64,000 bases of DNA from Mesobacillus jeotgali (GCF_002874535.1 NZ_CP025025.1:2775526-2839525), one strand, 5' to 3'. Positions 33,331 to 42,939 are shown, counted from the stretch's first letter. Notes: generated from the letters alone by a model not told the origin. Numbers and translations: made by a program.

Positions 33331-33696
33331 TCACTGCCTTGTTTTCTCGATGGCAATGATCATGCTATTCAGTATGAATTCAACTGACTGAATTTGATCA
33401 AGGAATCTTTTTTTGCTTGTTTCAGGAAAAAAAGCCTGGACAGAGATGACTTCCAAATAGTCCGCCGCTGTTTCAATTTGATTAGCATGAAGATTTCTTG
33501 GTCTATTATTCCTAACCCATTGGCCTGCTGATTCCCTCCACTCATCCGCTGCCAATTTCACATCATCAGCAAATGGCTTAACTTCTGAATGAAAATCACC
33601 CCTTACTCCCTCTTCCTTTGAAAGTTGAAATCGTTTATGAGCCGTTTGCACATCAACCAGCAGTTTTTTGGATAATGCAAGGATGTTATTTTCCAT
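33331..33696 (-). CDS. yppE: YppE-family protein (DUF1798)
   Basis: 121-residue all-helical DUF1798 protein. Family landmarks: DEWRESAGQWVRNNRPRNLH, QIETAADYLEVISVQAFF, and KKRFLDQIQSVEFILN. ATG at 33696 gives MENNILALSKKLL, colinear with the B. subtilis start; a longer frame reaches 33774 but has no good site. Function unknown. Confidence 0.82.
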   Translation of the reverse strand: MENNILALSKKLLVDVQTAHKRFQLSKEEGVRGDFHSEVKPFADDVKLAADEWRESAGQWVRNNRPRNLHANQIETAADYLEVISVQAFFPETSKKRFLDQIQSVEFILNSMIIAIEKTRQ

Positions 33697-33829
33697 TTCC
33701 ACTTTAATCACACTTTCTTTAAATCTATTTATTTTTCGTTCTTGGTTATTATCTTTCTTAATGACCTTATACAAAAAAGCAGCCTTCTGTTAAGAAAGCT
33801 ACTTAAAGATGAATCCATTCTAATATAAA

Positions 33830-34084
33830 TTAAAAACTCAATTCAAGTTTTAGAGAGGATTGCTCAGATTTTGCTTGTGGTTCAGATTTTATCAACTTAG
33901 GCAGCTTGCCTTCCACTCTATCTAAAAAAATGCCGGTTTCTCTTAACTTAGATGAATGTGTCAGGCACATCGTTTCCCGGATTCCCATTAAAGATTCATG
34001 CAGGTTGATTTCGGTCTCTTCAAGGCTATGGGCCATATCAGTCAACATCCCTAAAATCTCTTCTTTTTCTATTCCTGTTCTCAT
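33830..34084 (-). CDS. Small hypothetical protein at the yppD position
   Basis: 84-residue helical protein beginning MRTGIEKEEILGMLTDMAHS, with a conserved-looking SLEETEINLHESLMGIRETM region. GGGAGAGA lies before the ATG. It occupies the place of yppD between yppE and sspM/yppC in B. subtilis, so it may be the orthologue, but I cannot confirm the family from sequence alone. Confidence 0.65.
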   Translation of the reverse strand: MRTGIEKEEILGMLTDMAHSLEETEINLHESLMGIRETMCLTHSSKLRETGIFLDRVEGKLPKLIKSEPQAKSEQSSLKLELSF

Positions 34085-34342
34085 CGGTCAATCTCTCCCA
34101 ACTATAAATATTTTAAGGTCTGGCAGTATGCACCCTGCTGAACGACAACGAATCCTCTATATGGAAATATAGGAACTTAACTTGTAAATTCTACTTCTTG
34201 CTGCAACCTCCTTCACCTTTGACAAAACTAGAAGGAATTCGCCAAACAAAGTGCTTTTCAGCATCCATCTTTACAGCCTTCGACATCCAATTCCCGAATG
34301 AAAAAACAGCAAATGAACAAACTAATCTCGGGAGGTGTTCAC

Positions 34343-34450
34343 ATGAATAAAAAACAACAGAAAACCGCGCAGCAGCCCAATAAAATGGCTGAGAAGAAAA
34401 CAGGATATGGCGACAAAAAGCTGGAAGGGCCAAACCGCCCAGCAGAATGA
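34343..34450 (+). CDS. sspM: Small acid-soluble spore protein M
   Basis: 35-residue basic peptide MNKKQQKTAQQPNKMAEKK followed by TGYGDKKLEGPNRPAE. The ending DKKL-GPNRP matches B. subtilis SspM (34 aa), a minor spore protein made in the forespore. GGAGGTG lies nine bases before the ATG, and a perfect terminator follows. It sits beside yppC as in B. subtilis. A forespore sigma-G promoter would be expected but was not clearly identified. Confidence 0.88.
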   Translation: MNKKQQKTAQQPNKMAEKKTGYGDKKLEGPNRPAE

Positions 34451-34455
34451 ACAAA

Positions 34456-34487
34456 CAAAAAGCAAGGAGCTCCCTTGCTTTTTTGTT
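34456..34487. terminator. Terminator between sspM and yppC
   Basis: Stem AAAAGCAAGG with CTTGCTTTT around AGCT (34457-34482), T6 on the plus strand; serves both convergent genes. Confidence 0.88.
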
Positions 34488-34491
34488 TGGA

Positions 34492-35484
34492 TCAATCTGA
34501 AGTAAATAAATCCTTCACCGATATCATGGCATGTAACTGTTTTTGCTTTTTTTTATACCACTTTGTCAAGTGAACAGGATGTCTGTGGTTGAGTTCCTGG
34601 CTAAACCACTTGTTGTGAAATTTCCTCTCCTTATACCAGTCACCTTGTTGATGAAAATGATGCTGAATGATCGGATAGGTACAGCGAAGGAATGGCGTAT
34701 CTCTATTTTTACCGTAAGGAAAGTACTGTTCATAATCATGTCTTGAAGCGGTATGTTCTGTTTGGACCGCGAATTCCAGAAATAATGGATAGTACCTGTG
34801 GTCGAATAAAATCGACGCTAGTCGCTTTCCTAGGTTTATTCTTTTAGAGATAGATTTAAAACCATTCACACTTGCCCCGTAGAGTTCTCCATCACAGGTT
34901 GGAAATAGAACCGTACTGAAATGCAGATAATCTTCGAAGGAAAACATCATTGTGTTAAATACTCTCTTTTTATATACCGGATGCTTTATAACAGGATTAT
35001 GGATCACGTTCTGTTCATTTATGATCAAAGCAGTCATTAGTCTTTTCTTATCTCCATGCTCCCAAAATCTCTTCCACTCTTTTTCCATAAACATTGACAC
35101 GTCAAAGTATCTCAGCAAGTGAAACATTGGTGTGCTTTTTTTCGTCGAATAAGAGTATAAAAGGAGCTGAGAAAAGGCATCGCGGAATATCAGCCAGTTG
35201 GCCCTTTCATATGTAAGGAATAACCGCTGGCGTATAGGATGCGCCAGCATCTTGGGGAACCAGTCTCCTTCAAGGTCGCACATATTATAGCCCCCATTCC
35301 TTGAAACCATGCTGGCCAGGAACGCCCAAATCATTTCGGGATATTCAAGATAAAAATCAAGATACGCACTAGTTCTTGAGATATTGTCCAAATTCTTGTC
35401 ATGTGTTTCCAGCCTTATTTTTTGTATGATTTCGGCTTCATGGTCAGGAAGCTGATGAAATTGAGGATTTTGGGTTATTGACAC
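34492..35484 (-). CDS. yppC: YppC-family protein (DUF2515)
   Basis: 330-residue DUF2515 protein. Starts with GTG at 35484 just after AAAAGGTG. Motifs seen include RTSAYLDFYLEYPEMIWAFL, ASMVSRNGGYNMCDLEGDWF and FEDYLHFSTVLFPTCDGE. No transmembrane helix or known catalytic motif. It is divergent from recU, as in B. subtilis. Function unknown. Confidence 0.88.
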   Translation of the reverse strand: MSITQNPQFHQLPDHEAEIIQKIRLETHDKNLDNISRTSAYLDFYLEYPEMIWAFLASMVSRNGGYNMCDLEGDWFPKMLAHPIRQRLFLTYERANWLIFRDAFSQLLLYSYSTKKSTPMFHLLRYFDVSMFMEKEWKRFWEHGDKKRLMTALIINEQNVIHNPVIKHPVYKKRVFNTMMFSFEDYLHFSTVLFPTCDGELYGASVNGFKSISKRINLGKRLASILFDHRYYPLFLEFAVQTEHTASRHDYEQYFPYGKNRDTPFLRCTYPIIQHHFHQQGDWYKERKFHNKWFSQELNHRHPVHLTKWYKKKQKQLHAMISVKDLFTSD

Positions 35485-35601
35485 ACCTTTTCTCTTCCTT
35501 TTCTATAGATTCTTTATAGGGTGAATTGAAATGAGGCTTTTTATTCAACCAAAAACCGTTGATATTTGGTATGATATAGAGTAGTCTGCGAGGTGGTCAG
35601 C

Positions 35602-36219
35602 TTGATATTCAATTATCCAAATGGGAAGAAATATACGCCAAATACAAATAAAGAGCCTGCAAAAAAAGCCAGGATGCAAAAAAATGCAGCCTATAGTAAT
35701 AGAGGAATGACATTGGAGGAGGACTTGAATGAAACAAACTCCTACTATGTTGACCGGGGCATAGCGGTCATCCATAAAAAACCGACACCTGTTCAAATCG
35801 TTAATGTGGATTATCCGCGCAGGAGTGCAGCTGTTATAAAAGAGGCATACTTTAAACAAGCTTCTACTACAGACTATAATGGAGTTTACAAGGGAAGGTA
35901 CATTGATTTTGAAGCTAAAGAGACGAAGTTTTCAACATCGTTCCCATTGAAAAACTTCCATGAACATCAGATTGTCCATATGAATGCTGTCCTCGAGCAA
36001 GGAGGTATATGTTTTGTCATCCTCCGTTTCTCCTCAGAAGAAGAGATATACATGCTGGAAGCGAGTCATTTGCTGACTTTCTGGAACAGAATGAAAAATG
36101 GCGGCAGGAAGTCAATCACAAAGGAAGAAGTCATTGAATTTGGCCACCAGATACCCCTTGGCCTTCACCCAAGGATTGACTATATAAAAGTTATCGATTA
36201 TCTTTATAAACTTAGTTAG
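35602..36219 (+). CDS. recU: Holliday junction resolvase RecU
   Basis: 205-residue structure-specific endonuclease that resolves Holliday junctions and helps chromosome segregation. Catalytic segment [20 protein letters not shown] holds the Asp, Glu and Lys of the PD-(D/E)xK fold. [14 protein letters not shown] and [20 protein letters not shown] are also family-specific. TTG start at 35602 has GAGGTGG five bases before; GTG at 35593 overlaps that site. ponA follows 32 bp later in the conserved recU-ponA operon. Confidence 0.95.
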   Translation: MIFNYPNGKKYTPNTNKEPAKKARMQKNAAYSNRGMTLEEDLNETNSYYVDRGIAVIHKKPTPVQIVNVDYPRRSAAVIKEAYFKQASTTDYNGVYKGRYIDFEAKETKFSTSFPLKNFHEHQIVHMNAVLEQGGICFVILRFSSEEEIYMLEASHLLTFWNRMKNGGRKSITKEEVIEFGHQIPLGLHPRIDYIKVIDYLYKLS

Positions 36220-36251
36220 TGTTTTTATTGCGAGAAAGGAATGAACTATAA

Positions 36252-38792
36252 ATGGCACAAAAACCTCAAACTAGAGAGGAGCGCCGAAGACAACAGGCAG
36301 CCAAGACTAAGAAAACAAAAGGCAAAAAAGCGAATAAAGGAATGTTCAAGAAAATTTTCCTTACGCTAATCGCCCTTGGCATCATCGGCATGTTGACCGG
36401 AATCGCTACCTTCGCATTCATGATACAGGATACACCAAAACTTGATGAGTCCTTGCTCAAAGATCCTATATCTTCTAAGATCTATGATAAAGATAAAGAG
36501 CTCGTAACAGAAGTAGGCTCGCAGAACCGGGATTATGTATCTTATGAGGACATACCAAAACTAGTGGAAAACGCCTTTTTAGCGACAGAGGATGTTAGAT
36601 TCTATAAACATAATGGTATTGACGTCATCCGTCTTGGAGGAGCCGTAATAGCAAATATAACTGACGGCTTTGGATCCGAAGGTGCTTCCACCATTACACA
36701 GCAGGTTGTCAAAAACTACTTCCTTGGCTTTGAAAAAACAGTATCAAGGAAAGCGCAAGAAGCATGGCTAGCTTACCAGCTTGAACAAAAGTATACAAAG
36801 CAGCAAATTTTTGAAATGTATGTCAATAAGATATATATGTCAGAGAATATGCACGGTGTTCTGACTGCTTCGAAGACTTATTTCGGTAAAGACTTAAGTG
36901 AGCTTGAGCTTCATGAAGCTGCCCTGCTTGCAGGAATGCCTCAGAGCCCTAATAATTACAATCCATTTACGAACCCTGAAAAAGCGGAAAAACGAAGGAA
37001 CACTGTATTATATTTGATGCATCAGCATGGCTTCATCTCACAGGAAGAGAAAGAAAATGCACAAAAAGTCCCAGTTGAGTCCAGCCTTGTTAAGGAAGAA
37101 AACAGAAAGAATAAGGACGAAGAACCATTCGATGCTTTTGTTGACATGGTAATCGAGGAAGTAACAGAAAAAACCGATTTCGATATTTTTTCCGATGGAC
37201 TTGAAATTTATACAACACTAGATCAAAATGCACAAAAACACGTAGAAACCATCCTTAATACAGATACTGCAGTACAATTCCCTAATGATGAAATGCAAGC
37301 TGGCATCACGCTGCTTGATACGAAAACCGGGGAAATACGTGCAATTGGCGGCGGCAGGAAGCAGCAGGTCAAGCGCGGCCTGAACTACGCAATTGATGTA
37401 CAGAGACAGCCTGGGTCTACGATTAAGCCAATCCTTGACTATGGTCCTGCAATCGAGCATTTGCGCTGGGGCACATACCATATGCTTGAGGATAAGCCTA
37501 TGACCTATTCAAACGGGGATCCAATCGGAAACTGGAACGATAAGTATAACGGTATCATGACAATGAGAACTGCCCTGGCAAAATCAATCAATATCCCTGC
37601 CCTGCAGGCCTTCCAGGCGGTAGGTACTGAAAAAGCCAGGGAATTTGGGGTTAAGCTTGGGTTAACACTAGATGATCCTTTTTATGAATCAGCTTCAATC
37701 GGCGCTAAAGAAATTGCTCCAATTGAAATGGCTGGTGCCTATGCGGCCTTTGGTAACAATGGTTTCTTTACAGAGCCATACTCAGTCAAAAAGGTTGTAC
37801 TCCGTGATAAGACCGAAATTGATCTGACACCTGAGACTGAAGTGGTCATGAAGGATTACACTGCATTCATGATTTCCGATATGCTTAAGACGGCGATCAA
37901 GCAAGGTACAGGAGCAACTTACGCAAACATTCCAAACCTTCATGTTGCCGGAAAAACAGGAACAACGAACTACACACCGGAAGATATCAAAAAATGGGGG
38001 ATTAAAAATGGCGGAGTCCCTGATTCCTGGTTTGTAGGCTATACAACAAGATATACAGCATCCGTCTGGACTGGTTATAGCGACAGAAAGACGGCACTTT
38101 ACGGTAATGAACAAAAAATCTCACAGACACTCTTCAAAAATCTGATGACATATGTTTCTAAAGACGTAGATACACCTGATTTTACTGTTCCAAAGAGTGT
38201 TGAAAGAGTTAAAATCGAAAAAGGTACAATGCCGGCAAAGCTTGCAAGTGAATATACTCCAAAGGATGAAATCCTTTACGAGTGGGCTGTAAAGGGCAAT
38301 GTTCCTAAGGAAACTTCCAAGAAGTTTGAAAAGCTTGAAACTCCTTCAAAACTTGAAGCAAAATACGATGAATCGAAAAATGAAATCATCCTGAGCTGGG
38401 AATTCGATCAGGAGAATAAAGAGGATATCCAATTCGAGGTTACCGCTTCCCTTGATGAAGGTCCTGAGCAACCACTGACCACTACAGCAGAGACAGGCTT
38501 AAAAATCGCCAATGCAGTTCCAGGCGGAATTTATTCATTCAAAGTTACAGCTATACGTGGTGAACAGCGATCTGATCCAGCCACTCTTAAAGTCGAAGTT
38601 CCAGAACCACTCCTGCCAGAACCAGAAGATGCCGAGAATGAAAATGAGAATGATCAAGGAAATGAAGATGACCAAGGCAATGGTAACGGAAATGGCAATG
38701 GCAATGGAAATGGCAATGGAAATGGTAATGGTAATGGTGCAGGCGATGGAAATAATGATGGTAACAACAATGGTGATGAAGATGACGATTGA
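36252..38792 (+). CDS. ponA: Class A penicillin-binding protein 1 (bifunctional)
   Basis: 846-residue PBP1. Basic cytoplasmic tail, one membrane helix (residues about 32-54), GT51 transglycosylase domain (EDVRFYKHNGIDV, GASTITQQVVKN), then a transpeptidase with the SxxK in RQPGSTIKPIL, SxN in AKSINIPA and KTG in VAGKTGTTNYTP. A fibronectin type III-like domain (about residues 700-780) and an Asp/Glu/Asn/Gly-rich tail follow. The Gly-Asn run (38676-38738) is a codon repeat likely to vary between strains. Partner of GpsB. Strong terminator downstream. Confidence 0.96.
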   Translation: MAQKPQTREERRRQQAAKTKKTKGKKANKGMFKKIFLTLIALGIIGMLTGIATFAFMIQDTPKLDESLLKDPISSKIYDKDKELVTEVGSQNRDYVSYEDIPKLVENAFLATEDVRFYKHNGIDVIRLGGAVIANITDGFGSEGASTITQQVVKNYFLGFEKTVSRKAQEAWLAYQLEQKYTKQQIFEMYVNKIYMSENMHGVLTASKTYFGKDLSELELHEAALLAGMPQSPNNYNPFTNPEKAEKRRNTVLYLMHQHGFISQEEKENAQKVPVESSLVKEENRKNKDEEPFDAFVDMVIEEVTEKTDFDIFSDGLEIYTTLDQNAQKHVETILNTDTAVQFPNDEMQAGITLLDTKTGEIRAIGGGRKQQVKRGLNYAIDVQRQPGSTIKPILDYGPAIEHLRWGTYHMLEDKPMTYSNGDPIGNWNDKYNGIMTMRTALAKSINIPALQAFQAVGTEKAREFGVKLGLTLDDPFYESASIGAKEIAPIEMAGAYAAFGNNGFFTEPYSVKKVVLRDKTEIDLTPETEVVMKDYTAFMISDMLKTAIKQGTGATYANIPNLHVAGKTGTTNYTPEDIKKWGIKNGGVPDSWFVGYTTRYTASVWTGYSDRKTALYGNEQKISQTLFKNLMTYVSKDVDTPDFTVPKSVERVKIEKGTMPAKLASEYTPKDEILYEWAVKGNVPKETSKKFEKLETPSKLEAKYDESKNEIILSWEFDQENKEDIQFEVTASLDEGPEQPLTTTAETGLKIANAVPGGIYSFKVTAIRGEQRSDPATLKVEVPEPLLPEPEDAENENENDQGNEDDQGNGNGNGNGNGNGNGNGNGNGAGDGNNDGNNNGDEDDD
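38676..38738. repeat. GGN-AAY codon repeat in the ponA tail
   Basis: Twenty-one alternating Gly and Asn codons form an imperfect 6-bp tandem repeat inside the coding region, probably prone to slippage in whole 6-bp steps that keep the frame. Confidence 0.9.
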
Positions 38793-38826
38793 TCATCCTA
38801 CAATAACTCAATAAAACGACAAAAAA

Positions 38827-38857
38827 AAACGTCCCGAGTTAATCAGGACGTTTTTTT
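38827..38857. terminator. Terminator between ponA and ypoC
   Basis: Stem AAACGTCC/GGACGTTT (38827-38853) with T7 on the plus strand and A9/T9 for the minus strand. Confidence 0.9.
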
Positions 38858-39213
38858 GTTCTAAATAAAATCGTTTGTTTGGCAAACTGCTTTTCCTGCT
38901 CAGCGAACAATTCAGCAAGTTGTTTATAAGAATGAAAAAGTTTGGGTCTTGATATGATAAAATCAAGTCTTTCTTCTACATTCACCGGCTTAATCTTACA
39001 ATCTTTAATCCAATATTTATCTGGACTCAAGCTATTTGAACTTACAAGAAATTGTTCAAATAATTCTAAAGCCCTCTTCATCAATGGCAGTGCCTTATCG
39101 CTATCCCTGTTCCTGAAGTGATTATCCAGTTCATTTTTGCACTGCTCCCATTCACCGAGGATCGTCGTCACTACTTGTACATTATCATGAAAGGAACTTT
39201 CTGTTCTTTCCAT
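38839..39213 (-). CDS. ypoC: YpoC-family protein
   Basis: About 124 residues, helical, with KYWIKDCKIKPVNVEERLDF as a recognisable core. ATG at 39213 overlaps the nth stop by one base (TAATG) with GAGAG ten bases upstream, suggesting coupling; longer in-frame starts at 39252 and 39270 lack sites. The nth-ypoC pair is conserved in Bacillus. Its C-terminus runs into the terminator shared with ponA. Function unknown. Confidence 0.78.
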   Translation of the reverse strand: MERTESSFHDNVQVVTTILGEWEQCKNELDNHFRNRDSDKALPLMKRALELFEQFLVSSNSLSPDKYWIKDCKIKPVNVEERLDFIISRPKLFHSYKQLAELFAEQEKQFAKQTILFRTKKRPD

Positions 39214-39863
39214 TACGATTTTACTCTCATTCTTTTTTTGCCCTCTCTGCATACCTCCAGTAAAGGACATGTTTCACACTTGGGATTCTGGGCTTTACAA
39301 TGATATCGTCCAAAGAAAATCATCCTGTGATGTGTAATGGACCATTCTTCCTCAGGAACTTTTCTCATCAAGGTCTTCTCAACCTCAAGAACTGAATCTT
39401 TCCAGCGGCAAAAAGCCAGGCGTTTACTGACCCGTTCAACATGGGTATCAACTGCAATGGCAGGTATCCCGAAAGCGACTGAAACCACGACATTGGCTGT
39501 TTTACGACCAACGCCAGGAAGCTTTGTCAATTCATCCCTGTCCCGTGGAACCTCTCCGCCATACTCTTCAATAATCATCCTGCAAAGCTTTTGGATATTT
39601 TTCGCTTTATTGCGATATAATCCAATTGACCGGATGTCCTGCTGCAGTTCTTCTAATGTAACACTCAAAAAATCCTCAGGACTTTTGTATTTTTGGAATA
39701 AGTTTTTGGTCACCTTATTCACCAGGGCATCAGTGCACTGAGCTGATAGGGCGACTGCAATGACCAGTTCAAAAGGATTAGAGTGAACCAGCTCGCAATG
39801 AGCATTAGGAAACATCCTCCCCATTTCATCGAGGCAAAACCGGATTTGCTGTTTATTTAACAT
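39213..39863 (-). CDS. nth: Endonuclease III (DNA glycosylase/AP lyase)
   Basis: 216-residue base-excision repair enzyme removing oxidised pyrimidines. Helix-hairpin-helix LTKLPGVGRKTANVVVSVAF with the catalytic Lys, catalytic Asp in IAVDTHVERVS, and the C-terminal [4Fe-4S] loop CKAQNPKCETCPLLEVC with the exact C-x6-C-x2-C-x5-C spacing. ATG at 39863 follows GGTGAG; the ATG at 39875 has no site. It lies between dnaD and ypoC as usual. Confidence 0.96.
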   Translation of the reverse strand: MLNKQQIRFCLDEMGRMFPNAHCELVHSNPFELVIAVALSAQCTDALVNKVTKNLFQKYKSPEDFLSVTLEELQQDIRSIGLYRNKAKNIQKLCRMIIEEYGGEVPRDRDELTKLPGVGRKTANVVVSVAFGIPAIAVDTHVERVSKRLAFCRWKDSVLEVEKTLMRKVPEEEWSITHHRMIFFGRYHCKAQNPKCETCPLLEVCREGKKRMRVKS

Positions 39864-39932
39864 ATATCTCACCACATTTCAAAATTTACGACTTTCAATG
39901 CAAATTAAAACATCAAAGCTCGAAAAGAACCT

Positions 39933-39962
39933 AAAAAAAGAGAGAATAGATGAATTCTCTCA
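39933..39962 (-). terminator. Terminator of dnaD
   Basis: Stem GAGAGAAT/ATTCTCTC (39940-39961), seven T residues leftward. Confidence 0.85.
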
Positions 39963-39968
39963 TTACAA

Positions 39969-40676
39969 TTACTGTTCAAGCCAGTTATAAAACGGAACAG
40001 GATTCGCAGAAACTTTAGGTTCTTCCTTTCCTGTCTTTTGAGCACTCTGGTGCTGCCTGAATTTCCTTCCATAACTTTTAGCTTGTTCGATCGTCTTGAT
40101 TCCATTCTTTTTCCATTCAAAAAGAATCCGGTCTATGTACCGAAAATTCAATTTGCCAGAAATGACAGCTTCTCTTAATGCAGCTTTAATGATGATAGGG
40201 TCATGGTGATCATCATCCATCCACATTGCCAGTGACTCACATTCAAAGGGTGATAACGGCCGGCCGAATTCCCTTTCAAACGCTGTATATAAATCCGTTT
40301 CTTCCTTCTGGTTGGTCATCTCTTTTTCCTGTTTCCGTTTGAGCATAAACTGATCAAACAGCTTTTCCCACAGCGGTTCCAGGGAATATTTTTCATATCT
40401 GATTCCGTCCGTAGAATTCCCATCACTTATCGATATAAACCCTCTTTGAATCAGTGCTCGGAGCAAATCTGTACATTCGAAAGCCGATATCGTCATGCGG
40501 GCTGCAAGTTCCGTAGGCGTAGGAAATTCATTTCCTTTTTCAGAAAAATAGAATACATGAAGTAATAACGCTAATTCTTGTTCGTTCAATCTCATTTCTT
40601 TGTACTGCGTAAGCAATACAGCAGGAATTGTAACATTCCCCTCTTTCAGCCAATCTAACATATCTGCTTTTTTCAT
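39969..40676 (-). CDS. dnaD: DNA replication initiation/primosome protein DnaD
   Basis: 235-residue DnaD, which loads with DnaB and DnaI at origins and restart sites. N-terminal winged-helix (LNEQELALLLHVFYF, FPTPTELAARMTIS) and C-terminal DnaD domain (FGRPLSPFECESLAMW, KLNFRYIDRILFEWKKNGIK) with the family end VPFYNWLEQ. ATG at 40676 has GAGGTG seven bases upstream. In B. subtilis asnS precedes dnaD; here aspB does directly, with its own terminator between. Confidence 0.95.
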   Translation of the reverse strand: MKKADMLDWLKEGNVTIPAVLLTQYKEMRLNEQELALLLHVFYFSEKGNEFPTPTELAARMTISAFECTDLLRALIQRGFISISDGNSTDGIRYEKYSLEPLWEKLFDQFMLKRKQEKEMTNQKEETDLYTAFEREFGRPLSPFECESLAMWMDDDHHDPIIIKAALREAVISGKLNFRYIDRILFEWKKNGIKTIEQAKSYGRKFRQHQSAQKTGKEEPKVSANPVPFYNWLEQ

Positions 40677-40893
40677 TCCGGACACCTCTTTTCATAGTAT
40701 AGCATGAACAAGGCCGGCTGGTAATAAAATAGAAAAAGATTAAAAAAGGAAATTAGTCGAAAAATAACGAAAATGTGAGCTGTTACAGACAAAATAAAAC
40801 ACGATTCCCTAAAATACAACAAGGCCCGCAATTAAAACGGACCTTATCCTTCTGTGTGTAATTTCTGAGTAATTTCATAGATCTCAAACTTGG

Positions 40894-40922
40894 AAAACGG
40901 AGAATCGGCATTGATTCTCCGT
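40894..40922 (-). terminator. Terminator of aspB
   Basis: Stem ACGGAGAATC/GATTCTCCGT (40897-40922), T-rich leftward. Confidence 0.85.
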
Positions 40923-40930
40923 CTAATGAT

Positions 40931-42118
40931 TTACGACTTGCTTTCAACAAATTGATGAATTCTGCTGATCGCTTCCTCTAACTGGTCAAGAGATGTAGCG
41001 TATGACAGTCGCATATAGTCTGGAGCCCCAAATCCCGAGCCAGGAACTACCGCTACATTCGCTTCTGTCAGCAATACTTCTGCAAACTCATCCACATCCT
41101 TGCAACCCGTCATAAGAGCCGCTTCTTGTGCATTTGGGAACAGGTAAAATGCTCCCTGAGGTTTAATACAGCTGATTCCCGGTACTTCATTCAGCTTGCC
41201 ATGGATGATTTCAAGTCTATCCTCAAAAGCAGAACGCATTGTTTCTACCGCATCCTGGGACCCTGCGTAAGCTTCAATCGTCGCATACTGGGCAGGAGTC
41301 GTAGGGTTTGACGTGCTGTGGCTTGCCAGGTCAGTCATTGCCTTGATGATTTTACTGTTCCCTGCTGCATATCCGATTCTCCAGCCTGTCATTGAATGGG
41401 ACTTGGAAACGCCGTTGATGATGATCGTCTGCTTTTTAAGCTCTTCAGAAAGTTCAGCAATTGAGATATGCTCTGCATTTCCATAAATTAATTTTTCATA
41501 AATCTCATCAGATATGATCAGGATTCCACTCCCAACACATACATCACCAAGAGCCTTCAATTCCTCTCTGGAATATACCATTCCGGTAGGATTGCTTGGG
41601 GAATTGATGATGACCGCCTTTGTCTTGTCGGTCACCTTTTCCTTTAATTGTTCAGGAGTGATTTTAAAGTTGTTCTGTTCAAGTCCTTCCACGTAGACAG
41701 GATTTCCTCCTGCAAGCTTTACCTGCTCAGGATAGCTAACCCAATAGGGAATTGGGATGATCACTTCGTCCCCTTCATCGAGAAGTACTTGGAATAAGGT
41801 GTACAAGCCATGCTTAGCTCCGCTTGTTACGATGATTTCATTCAACTGATATTCAAGACCTTGATCACTTTTTAACTTCGCTGCGATTTCCTTTTTCAAC
41901 TCCGGCAGACCGCCAGATGGTGTGTACTTAGTGAAACCTTCATTCATGGACTTAGCAGCAGCATCAATAATATGCTGTGGTGTATTGAAGTCAGGTTCTC
42001 CTGCTCCTAGTCCTATCACGTCTTTCCCTTGCGCTTTCAATTCTTTTGCTTTTGCGGTAATTGCCAAAGTTGTTGAAGGAGTGAGTGCTCCCACTCTGCT
42101 GGCTAATTGGATCTCCAT
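40931..42118 (-). CDS. aspB: Aspartate aminotransferase (PLP-dependent, class I)
   Basis: 395-residue fold-type I aminotransferase interconverting aspartate and oxaloacetate. PLP lysine lies in INGVSKSHSMTGWRIGYAAG; other landmarks are GAGEPDFNTPQHI, NSPSNPTGMVYS, ISDEIYEKLIYG, and the C-terminal carboxylate-binding Arg in DYMRLSYATS. GGAGG before the ATG. It is normally followed by asnS, which is absent here. Confidence 0.94.
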   Translation of the reverse strand: MEIQLASRVGALTPSTTLAITAKAKELKAQGKDVIGLGAGEPDFNTPQHIIDAAAKSMNEGFTKYTPSGGLPELKKEIAAKLKSDQGLEYQLNEIIVTSGAKHGLYTLFQVLLDEGDEVIIPIPYWVSYPEQVKLAGGNPVYVEGLEQNNFKITPEQLKEKVTDKTKAVIINSPSNPTGMVYSREELKALGDVCVGSGILIISDEIYEKLIYGNAEHISIAELSEELKKQTIIINGVSKSHSMTGWRIGYAAGNSKIIKAMTDLASHSTSNPTTPAQYATIEAYAGSQDAVETMRSAFEDRLEIIHGKLNEVPGISCIKPQGAFYLFPNAQEAALMTGCKDVDEFAEVLLTEANVAVVPGSGFGAPDYMRLSYATSLDQLEEAISRIHQFVESKS

Positions 42119-42210
42119 CCCTTTACCTCCTATTTTTGCATACGGCTATTATTTAATAATATTTTATTGTCCAACATCTCTTCTTGAATCAAAAATTTGC
42201 TAAATGGGAA

Positions 42211-42696
42211 TCACAAATTATCAATGGCCCTCAGTTTTTCACCTGTATCAAAATCCACATAATAATAATTTATTGTGTCGTTGTTGTTTCGGTAAAATAT
42301 TTCCCATGCCGGCCTGTCCGTCTTTTGGATTCTTGCCATACCGAGCCTTACTTCAATAATTTCATTCGGATTTTTTTCCTGATATAGTTTATTTAAAGCT
42401 TCTTTTTTCGTGATACCATTTTTAGCATTTCGTGTGATAACTTCACTGTTTTTTTCATTGATCCAAACATAAACATCTTCCTGTTTGGCATTTTTTCCCG
42501 TCATCACATAATAAGTCTCTTCCCCACTATACAAACTGAAGTTTGTAAAATCTGAAAGGTTAGTTTCTTCTGACGCAATTTGGACAGCCTCTTTTTCTGC
42601 TGCTTTCACTGGCTCAACCGCGTTTAAGTATACATTTATCAGAATCCCCACAATTGTAACAACAATGAGGATACTGAAAAATATCCATTTCTTCAC
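42211..42696 (-). CDS. ypmB: YpmB-family secreted/membrane-anchored protein
   Basis: 161 residues with GTG start at 42696 (GGGGAT four bases upstream). One N-terminal membrane helix (WIFFSILIVVTIVGILINVY) and an extracytoplasmic domain of two PepSY-like repeats (KEALNKLYQEKNPNEIIEVR, then AWEIFYRNN and YYYVDFDTGEKL). Matches YpmB (DUF5590). Precedes aspB in the same direction, as in B. subtilis. Function unknown. Confidence 0.88.
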   Translation of the reverse strand: MKKWIFFSILIVVTIVGILINVYLNAVEPVKAAEKEAVQIASEETNLSDFTNFSLYSGEETYYVMTGKNAKQEDVYVWINEKNSEVITRNAKNGITKKEALNKLYQEKNPNEIIEVRLGMARIQKTDRPAWEIFYRNNNDTINYYYVDFDTGEKLRAIDNL

Positions 42697-42768
42697 ATGT
42701 ATCCCCTTCTTTATGTATGCTTAAATCATTGCTCTTACAAATATTAATCAGGACAGCAGCTCAATTAA

Positions 42769-42939
42769 TCAAGTGCGATAAATAGTAAAAATTGCTTTTT
42801 CTTGATCATCCTGATCCAATGCAAGACCGAACATGAGGTCATCGCGCTTTAAAGTCCTGTTTAGTGCATCTACAATTTTATACAAATCAGGACTGTTCTG
42901 TACCTTTACAGTCGAAACTACTTCAATTTTGCTTTCCAT
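42769..42939 (-). CDS. ypmA: YpmA-family protein (DUF4264)
   Basis: 56-residue small soluble protein MESKIEVVSTVKVQNSPDLY and so on, with the family core RTLKRDDLMFGLALDQDD. GGGAGAGG lies upstream of the ATG at 42939; a longer start at 42960 is inside that site. Same order (ypmA-ypmB-aspB) as B. subtilis. Function unknown. Confidence 0.88.
   Translation of the reverse strand: MESKIEVVSTVKVQNSPDLYKIVDALNRTLKRDDLMFGLALDQDDQEKAIFTIYRT

Noticed and set aside
34191-34454. Minus-strand 87-aa ORF opposite sspM
   Set aside because: sspM on the plus strand has a ribosome site, family match and terminator; the antisense frame has none.
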